From: Azospira oryzae
GTDB taxonomy: Bacteria; Pseudomonadota; Gammaproteobacteria; Burkholderiales; Rhodocyclaceae
Direction: 5' to 3'
Assembly (NCBI RefSeq): GCF_004217225.1
Contig: NZ_SHKM01000001.1
Location: 968,137-1,032,136 of the forward strand
Length of the DNA: 64,000 nt
In this document: one piece after another, positions 59,124 through 64,000 of the stretch
Layout: the number at the start of each line of letters is the position of its first letter
Position numbering within the stretch: position 1 is the first letter of the stretch
Made by a program: the position numbers and the translations under genes
Notes under the pieces: model-generated
Seen by the model: only the letters and a program-made list of their open reading frames with translations
Told to the model about the DNA's origin: nothing
Database searches by the model: none

Positions 59124-59645
59124 ATGCTGAATAAAAAACAGCTCGCAGCTTCCCTCCTGGCCCTGTTCATCGGGGTTCTGGCCAACACCGGCACCGCTAC
59201 GGCGGATGAATTCAGGATGGAGCCCCGCGGGGAGGAACCGACCTTTTTCAAACGCTACACCAGCGGCGTCCAGGACCTGATCATCAAGGGCCTGGAGTTC
59301 GTTGGCGTGCGTTACGTTCGCGGCGGCAACACGCCGGATTCCGGCCTGGACTGCAGCGGCTTCGTGCGTTACGTCTTCCAGGACTCCCTGGGCCTCAACC
59401 TGCCCCGCACCGCCAAGGAAATGAGCCAGGTGGGCGAGCAGGTCGCCAGCAACGACCTCAAGCCGGGCGACCTGGTGTTCTTCAACACCATGCGCCGCGC
59501 CTTCTCCCACGTCGGCATCTACCTCGGCAACAACCAGTTCGTCCATTCCCCCCGCCCCGGCGGCGAAGTGCGGGTCGAGGACATGCGCCAGAGCTACTGG
59601 GTGGCCCGCTACAACGGTGCCCGCCGCGTCACCGAACAGCAGTAA
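59124..59645 (+). CDS. NlpC/P60-family peptidoglycan endopeptidase
   Basis: 173 residues with a signal peptide (LNKKQLAASLLALFIGVLANTGTATA) and one C40 peptidase domain: catalytic Cys in GLDCSGFVRYVF, His in RAFSHVGIYLGNN and the polar third residue in FVHSPRPGG. It cleaves peptide cross-links of cell-wall murein in the periplasm. ATG at 59124 is chosen because the signal peptide starts there. Followed by a terminator. Confidence 0.93.
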   Translation: MLNKKQLAASLLALFIGVLANTGTATADEFRMEPRGEEPTFFKRYTSGVQDLIIKGLEFVGVRYVRGGNTPDSGLDCSGFVRYVFQDSLGLNLPRTAKEMSQVGEQVASNDLKPGDLVFFNTMRRAFSHVGIYLGNNQFVHSPRPGGEVRVEDMRQSYWVARYNGARRVTEQQ

Positions 59646-59668
59646 CGCAACACCACCACCTCCCCGAC

Positions 59669-59693
59669 AAAGCCGGCCGATGCCGGCTTTTTT
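59669..59693 (+). terminator. Rho-independent terminator after the NlpC/P60 gene
   Basis: A 9-bp stem AAAGCCGGC / GCCGGCTTT with a 4-nt loop and a T-run to 59693. Confidence 0.88.
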
Positions 59694-59740
59694 GTTGCCC
59701 GCGCCCCAGCCACCGCTGTCGCGACCACCGGTTACAGCAC

Positions 59741-59759
59741 AAGAAACATTCTCATTTAC
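59741..59759 (+). promoter_or_regulatory. candidate Fur box
   Basis: AAGAAACATTCTCATTTAC upstream of the iron-binding-protein gene. Its reverse complement contains AATGAGAATG, matching much of the Fur consensus GATAATGATAATCATTATC. Position about 60 nt before the gene fits iron-repressed control. Confidence 0.5.
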
Positions 59760-59820
59760 ACAAGACTCAAGCCTGACTAGAATCTGACACTTACCTGACC
59801 AACCCGTGCTGGAGTTCTCC

Positions 59821-60843
59821 ATGACCCTGCGTCTCCCCTTTCTCGCCGGCGCCCTGGCCGCAGCCCTGTCCCTCAATCTGCAGGCCGCCGAGGAAAACGT
59901 GCTGAACCTCTATTCCGCCCGCCATTACCAGACCGACGAAAAGCTCTACGAGAATTTCAGCAAGCAGACCGGCATCAAGATCAACCGCATCGAAGGCAAG
60001 GAAGAGGAACTGCTGGAGCGCATCAAAAACGAAGGCGCCAACAGCCCCGCCGACGTGCTGCTGACGGTGGACGCCTCCCGCCTGGCCCTGGCCCACGAAC
60101 TGGGCCTGTTCGCCCCGGTCAAGTCCAAGGTCCTGGAATCCCGCATCCCGGCCAATCTGCGCACCGACGACTGGTTCTCCTTCTCCACCCGGGCCCGGGT
60201 CATCGTCTATAACAAGAGCGCGGTGAAGGCCGAGGACGTGCAGAACTACGACGACCTGGCCAACCCCAAGCTCAAGGGCCAGGTGTGCACCCGCTCCGGC
60301 TCCCACCCCTACAACCTGTCCCTGATGGCCTCCATCATCGCCAACCAGGGCGAGGCCAAGGCCGAAGCCTGGGCCAAGGGCGTGGTGGCCAACTTCGCCC
60401 GCGCCCCCAAGGGCGGCGACACCGACCAGATCAAGGCCGTGGCCGCCGGCGAATGCGGCGTCACCGTCTCCAACACCTACTACGTGGCCCGCCTGCTGCG
60501 CTCCGACAAGGCCGAGGACAAGAAGGTCATGGAAAAGGTCGGCGTCGTCTGGCCCAACCAGAAGACCAGCGGCACCCACATCAACGTCTCCGGCGCCGGC
60601 ATGCTGAAGAACGCACCGCACAAGGCCGCCGCCGTGAAGTTCCTCGAGTACCTGGCCTCCGACGAAGCCCAGCGCTACTTCGCCGACGGCAACAACGAAT
60701 GGCCGGTGGTGGCCAGCGTCAAGGTCGGCAACCCGGCTCTGGAAAGTCTCGGCAAGTTCAAGGCCGACGCCCTGCCCGTGGGTTCCCTGGCCATGTACCG
60801 GGCCAAGGCCCAAATCCTCTTCGACCGGGCCAACTACCGCTGA
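59821..60843 (+). CDS. periplasmic Fe(3+) ABC-transporter binding protein, FbpA/FutA type
   Basis: 340 residues with a signal peptide (cleaved about residue 22, after LQA). Seen: LNLYSARHYQTDEKLYENFSKQTGI, PADVLLTVDASRLALAHELGLF, RVIVYNKSAV, the anion-binding GSHPYNLSLMASII and the iron-binding paired tyrosines in SNTYYVARLL. No permease or ATPase genes follow, so the rest of the importer is elsewhere. Start at 59821 with TGGAG. A Fur-like site lies upstream. Confidence 0.92.
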   Translation: MTLRLPFLAGALAAALSLNLQAAEENVLNLYSARHYQTDEKLYENFSKQTGIKINRIEGKEEELLERIKNEGANSPADVLLTVDASRLALAHELGLFAPVKSKVLESRIPANLRTDDWFSFSTRARVIVYNKSAVKAEDVQNYDDLANPKLKGQVCTRSGSHPYNLSLMASIIANQGEAKAEAWAKGVVANFARAPKGGDTDQIKAVAAGECGVTVSNTYYVARLLRSDKAEDKKVMEKVGVVWPNQKTSGTHINVSGAGMLKNAPHKAAAVKFLEYLASDEAQRYFADGNNEWPVVASVKVGNPALESLGKFKADALPVGSLAMYRAKAQILFDRANYR

Positions 60844-60858
60844 TCCGAAGCGGCGCCA

Positions 60859-60891
60859 GGCGGATGCCCCTGGGGGACATCCGCCGTTTTT
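60859..60891 (+). terminator. terminator after the iron-binding-protein gene
   Basis: Stem GGCGGATG / CATCCGCC (60859-60866 and 60878-60885) with a T-run at 60887-60891. Confidence 0.8.
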
Positions 60892-60951
60892 GATCCCGTT
60901 TTTGATCCATCTCCATGGTCAAAACCGCTTCCGGCGCCTAGAATGCCTCCC

Positions 60952-61371
60952 ATGCGACTCACCGCCCTCCTCACCACTGCCATCGCCCGCGGCCTCCTGG
61001 CCGTGATGCTGGCCGGTTTCCTGACGCCGACCTTCGGCTGGGAAATGGTGAGTGCGGCCGCGCCCCACGACCATGCCGCCGTGGCCGAGCACCACCACGG
61101 CGACCAGGGTGCCCACGACAGCCTGCAGCACACCCACCACGACCAGGACTGCGCCCCCCAGCACCACGCCGCCGGCGACGACGGCCAGGGCCAGCCGGGC
61201 CATCACCACTGCTGCGCCGGTCACGTTTTCGGCCACCTCATCGGTCTCACCGCCGACACCACCCTACCGGCCGCTGCCGGCAAGGACGTGCGCCCCCCGG
61301 CCATCGCCGCCCGCTATCTCTCGCCCATTCCCCTGGGCCTGGAACGTCCCCCCCGCTCCTTCTCCGCCTGA
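60952..61371 (+). CDS. His-rich periplasmic protein, CzcI-like
   Basis: 139 residues. An N-terminal signal/anchor (LTALLTTAIARGLLAVMLAGFLTPTFG) is followed by a strongly histidine-rich stretch (about 42-90: HDH, EHHHGDQ, HTHHDQDC, QHH, GHHHCCAGH). A Pro-rich tail ends the protein. A small His-rich protein ahead of czcC is the place of CzcI in czcICBA operons, where it modulates metal efflux. Identity is inferred from position and composition. Start at 60952 (MRLTALL). Confidence 0.72.
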   Translation: MRLTALLTTAIARGLLAVMLAGFLTPTFGWEMVSAAAPHDHAAVAEHHHGDQGAHDSLQHTHHDQDCAPQHHAAGDDGQGQPGHHHCCAGHVFGHLIGLTADTTLPAAAGKDVRPPAIAARYLSPIPLGLERPPRSFSA

Positions 61372-61496
61372 AGTCCGGCGGAAATTCCCGTTGAGCCAGC
61401 CCATGCTGCCGACGCCCTGAAAGGCGCCGCGCCGCCTGCGCCCGCGACCTCACCGCGGAGTACCGCCGGTTTTTCCCTGCCTCACCGGAGAAAACC

Positions 61497-62879
61497 ATGC
61501 GGAAGACCGCAACCGCCCCCCATCCGGGGCACCCCGTCCGCCATCGCGCCCGCCTGCTGCCGGCCCTGCTCGCCCTGAGCCTGGGCCTCGGCCAGGGATT
61601 CCTGTCCCCTGCCCGGGCCGCGGAGCCTGCCGTCGCCCCGGCAACGGCACCCCTGCCCGCCTCGGCACCCCTGCCCGCCTCGCCCCTGGCCCGGGCCTTT
61701 GCCGCCGCCTGGGAGCGCCAGCCCCTGGCTGCCGCCCTGCCCCAACGGCAGGACGCCGCCCGGGCCCAGCAGGAAGCCGCCGACTCCCTTTTGGCCCAGC
61801 CGCCGAGCCTGGACCTGTCCACCCGCACCGACCGCTACAACCGGGACCGGGGCGCCCGGGAAGTGGAAACGGGCATCGCTCTGCCCCTCTGGCTGCCCGG
61901 CGAGAAGGACGGCACCCGGGCCCTGGCCGATGCCCGCAAGGAAGCCCTGGACGCCCGCACCCTGGCCGCCCGCCTGCAACTGGCCGCCGAACTGCGCAGC
62001 GCCTGGTGGGCCTGGCAGCAGGCCGGCCAGGACCAGCAGGTGGCCCAGGCCCGGGCCGACAACGCCGCCCGTCTCGCTTCTGATGTGGAACGGCGGATGA
62101 AGGCCGGCGACCTTTCCCGGGCCGACCTCAACCAGGCCCAGGGCGCCCAGGCCGCCGCCCAGGCGGCCCTGGCCGAGAGCCGGGTGGCCGCCCTGGCCGC
62201 GGCCCGCCGCCTGCAAAGCCTCACCGGCCAGCCCCCCCGGCCGGCCGACGGCCCACCCCAGACCGAACCGGAACCGGCCGCCAACGCCCTGCCCGCGGCC
62301 CTCGCGGATGAGGATGGCGCCGACGCCGAAGGCGCCGCTACAGCTATCGGCCACCCCTTGCTGCAGGATCTGGCCCAGCGCAGCACCGTTTCCCGCCGGG
62401 CCCTGGAACTGGCCTCCCGCCAGACCCGGGCCAATCCGGAAATTGCCATTTCCACCCGCCGCGACCGCAGCGCCGCCGGCGAGATGACGGACCAGACCTG
62501 GGCCCTGGCCCTGCGCCTGCCCTTCTCTTCGACCCCGCGCAACCAGGCCCGCATCGCCGAAGCCAACGCCGACCTGATCGAGGCCGAAACCCAGCTGCGC
62601 CTGGAACGGCAGCGCCTGGCCCAGGAAGGCGAGACCGCCCGGGCCCAGCTCGACGCGGCCCGCCTGCAGCTGGCGGCGGCAGAAACCCGGGCCCGGCTGG
62701 CGGCGGAAAACCGGGGCTTCTACGACAAGGCCTTCCGCCTCGGCGAAGCCGACCTGCCCACCCGCCTGCGCATCGAGCTGGAAGCCTTCGAGGCCGAACG
62801 CCAGGCGGTGCGCTCCCGCATCCAGGCGGCCGCCGCCCTTTCCCAACTGCGCCAGGCCCTGGGCCTGCTGCCGGAGTAA
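61497..62879 (+). CDS. czcC: TolC-family outer-membrane efflux protein, CzcC-like
   Basis: 460 residues with a signal peptide (about 1-40) and the two-fold repeated coiled-coil TolC fold. Long alanine- and glutamine-rich helices dominate (for example LAARLQLAAELRSAWWAWQQAGQDQQVAQARADNAARLASDVERRMKAGDLSRADLNQ in segments, and the second copy near 540-770 nt further on). LDLSTRTDRYNRDRGAREVETGIALPLW is the strand region. Forms the outer-membrane duct of a heavy-metal RND pump with the genes downstream. Confidence 0.88.
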   Translation: MRKTATAPHPGHPVRHRARLLPALLALSLGLGQGFLSPARAAEPAVAPATAPLPASAPLPASPLARAFAAAWERQPLAAALPQRQDAARAQQEAADSLLAQPPSLDLSTRTDRYNRDRGAREVETGIALPLWLPGEKDGTRALADARKEALDARTLAARLQLAAELRSAWWAWQQAGQDQQVAQARADNAARLASDVERRMKAGDLSRADLNQAQGAQAAAQAALAESRVAALAAARRLQSLTGQPPRPADGPPQTEPEPAANALPAALADEDGADAEGAATAIGHPLLQDLAQRSTVSRRALELASRQTRANPEIAISTRRDRSAAGEMTDQTWALALRLPFSSTPRNQARIAEANADLIEAETQLRLERQRLAQEGETARAQLDAARLQLAAAETRARLAAENRGFYDKAFRLGEADLPTRLRIELEAFEAERQAVRSRIQAAAALSQLRQALGLLPE

Positions 62880-62883
62880 AGCC

Positions 62884-63426
62884 ATGTTGCGACTGATATC
62901 CCCCCTGCTTCTCTGCCTCGCCCTGGCCGCCCCGGCCCGGGCCGACGGCCCCGCCGCCCCTGCCGGCAGCCCCGCCCCCAGCCCCCGGGTGGAGGCCGTC
63001 TCCGACCAGTTCGAACTGGTGGGCCGGCTGCGTCCCGAAGGGCTGGTGCTGTGGCTGGACCGCAGCGCCGACAACGCCCCGGTGCTCAACGCCCGGCTGG
63101 AAGTGGAAAGCGGCGGCCAGAGCGCCGTCGCCGCCTTCCGCCCCGAGCACGGCGACTACCTGCTCGGCGACGCCGCCCTGCTGCCCGCCCTGCAACAGGC
63201 CGGCGAGCACAGCCTGACCTTCACCCTGAGCCTGCCCGCCGCCGAGGGACAGGCGGAAGAAAGCGACCTGCTGCTGGGGGACCTGGACGTGCATGAGGAT
63301 CACGCCCTGGCCTCCGGCCCAATATCCACGGCCCTGCTGGCCGGCCTTGCCCTGGCAGCCGCCCTGCTGCTGGGCCTTGGCCTGGCATGGCGCCGCCGCC
63401 AGCAACGACAAGGAGGTGCCGCATGA
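62884..63426 (+). CDS. membrane-anchored periplasmic protein within the czc operon
   Basis: 180 residues: signal peptide (to about ARADG), a beta-rich periplasmic domain (EAVSDQFELVGRLRPEGLVLWLDR, NARLEVESGGQSAVAAFRP, HSLTFTLSLPA), and a C-terminal transmembrane helix (ISTALLAGLALAAALLLGLGLAW) followed by a basic tail RRRQQRQ. I do not know a named family. It sits 4 nt after czcC and overlaps czcB by 4 nt, so it belongs to the pump operon; similar proteins occur in metal efflux clusters of related bacteria. It could help the adaptor dock or shuttle metal. Confidence 0.75.
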   Translation: MLRLISPLLLCLALAAPARADGPAAPAGSPAPSPRVEAVSDQFELVGRLRPEGLVLWLDRSADNAPVLNARLEVESGGQSAVAAFRPEHGDYLLGDAALLPALQQAGEHSLTFTLSLPAAEGQAEESDLLLGDLDVHEDHALASGPISTALLAGLALAAALLLGLGLAWRRRQQRQGGAA

Positions 63427-64000
63427 GCGCCCGTAGAATCCCGTCCCGCCTACTGCTGCGGGCATCCCTCGCCGCCTGCCTGGGCGCCGCTCTGGCCCTG
63501 CCGGCCATGCCCCTGCAGGCCCACGAAGGCCACGGCGACGAAGCCGCCGCCCCGGTCTCCGGCGATGCACCCCGGCGCCAGGCCGACGGCAGCGTCTTCC
63601 TGCCCAAGGCCAGCCAGCGCCAGATCGAGATCCGCACCCTGCCGGTCACTCCCGGCCCCCTGCCCCGTACCCTGGAGCTGAACGCCACGGTGATCATGGA
63701 CCCCCACAAGGGCGGCCGCGTCCAGTCCATGCTGGCCGGGCGCCTGGAGCCGGGTCCGGCGGGCCTGCCCAGCGTCGGCCAGAAGGTGCAGAAAGGCCAG
63801 GTACTGGCCTACGTGGTGCCCAGCGCCGGCCAGATCGAGCGCTCCAACCAGAGCGCCCTGCTGGCCGAGCTGCAGGCCGCCCGCAGCCTGGCGGAAAAGC
63901 GCCTGGCCCGGCTGCAGGAGCTGGCCGACACGGTGCCGCGCAAGGACATCGAGGCGGCCGAGAGCGAGGTGAAGAGCCTCAAGGGCCGCATCGCGGCGGT
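63423..64000 (+). CDS. czcB: RND efflux periplasmic adaptor, CzcB-like (3' end missing)
   Basis: 192 residues are visible; the window ends inside the gene. Signal peptide, then a His/Glu-rich patch HEGHGDEAA, and the adaptor start QRQIEIRTLPVTPGPLPRTLELNATVIMDPHKGGRVQSMLAGRLE. The lipoyl half-motif VGQKVQKGQVLAYVV and the first coiled-coil hairpin helix (about 145-192) follow. ATG at 63423 overlaps the preceding stop (ATGA). The RND pump czcA should follow beyond the window. Confidence 0.9.
   Translation, partial: MSARRIPSRLLLRASLAACLGAALALPAMPLQAHEGHGDEAAAPVSGDAPRRQADGSVFLPKASQRQIEIRTLPVTPGPLPRTLELNATVIMDPHKGGRVQSMLAGRLEPGPAGLPSVGQKVQKGQVLAYVVPSAGQIERSNQSALLAELQAARSLAEKRLARLQELADTVPRKDIEAAESEVKSLKGRIAA

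Overview
The window is very GC-rich DNA from a bacterial chromosome with dense, tightly packed genes. The gene set suggests a betaproteobacterium, most likely of the Rhodocyclales (Azospira, Dechloromonas, Thauera or Azoarcus type). It combines an alaC-alaA-hom block with a nearby thrC, a bioAFHCD run, bacteriohemerythrin, several c-di-GMP proteins and a complete set of early menaquinone genes. The genus is inferred from gene content only. I saw no tRNA, rRNA, CRISPR array, prophage or insertion sequence.

Layout. 0-1.7 kb: 3' part of a MacB-type ABC exporter (ATPase, then permease). 2.0-3.5 kb: chemoreceptor on the minus strand. 3.6-8.6 kb: biotin operon bioA-bioF-bioH-bioC-bioD. 8.7-11.9 kb: large hybrid histidine kinase on the minus strand. 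12.1-14.1 kb: yciB, a YciI-like gene, bolA and a periplasmic parvulin. 14.2-16.5 kb: EAL-CBS-GGDEF protein facing a bacteriohemerythrin. 16.6-20.5 kb: purL. 20.6-27.5 kb: four minus-strand genes, namely a diguanylate cyclase and then a TonB receptor / periplasmic binding protein / GGDEF-degenerate-EAL set. 27.6-33.8 kb: a deacetylase-like gene, nnr, an EamA transporter, a membrane-anchored glutamate-synthase-like protein and nadC. 33.8-41.7 kb: methyltransferase, thrC, a lone flagellin with a sigma-28-like promoter, a DUF2249 gene, hom, alaA and alaC. 41.9-43.8 kb: Mth938-like gene, ArnE-like transporter, a candidate small RNA and arnD. 43.9-53.7 kb: menaquinone genes menB, menC, menE, menF and menD, interrupted by a cytochrome b561 gene and a low-GC patch at about 48.2-48.9 kb. 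53.9-60.8 kb: an alpha/beta-hydrolase with a cysteine nucleophile, a DUF218 protein, prpE, a REC/degenerate-GGDEF regulator, an NlpC/P60 hydrolase and an iron-binding protein. 61-64 kb: start of a czcICBA-type metal efflux operon, cut by the window edge.

How the parts work together. The bio genes cover the steps from malonyl-ACP methylation to dethiobiotin, but not bioB. The men genes cover chorismate to DHNA-CoA except the MenH step. Aspartate-family (hom, thrC) and alanine (alaA, alaC) genes sit together. Four proteins carry c-di-GMP-type domains; in two of them the output domain looks catalytically dead.

The most interesting signals are not protein-coding. (1) A compact candidate sRNA of about 71 nt (42648-42718) has a CUCCUCC loop, its own terminator, and a promoter with a CGTCAG-N5-CGTCAG box. 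(2) Four GGTCAG units spaced exactly 11 bp lie upstream of the Cys-hydrolase. (3) A CTTAAG-N5-CTTAAG box lies upstream of the cytochrome b561 gene. All three place a -10-like hexamer 10 nt after the last repeat, the geometry of OmpR/PhoB-family activators. (4) Two copies of a palindromic CACAGAG repeat element, about 120 bp each, lie in intergenic DNA.
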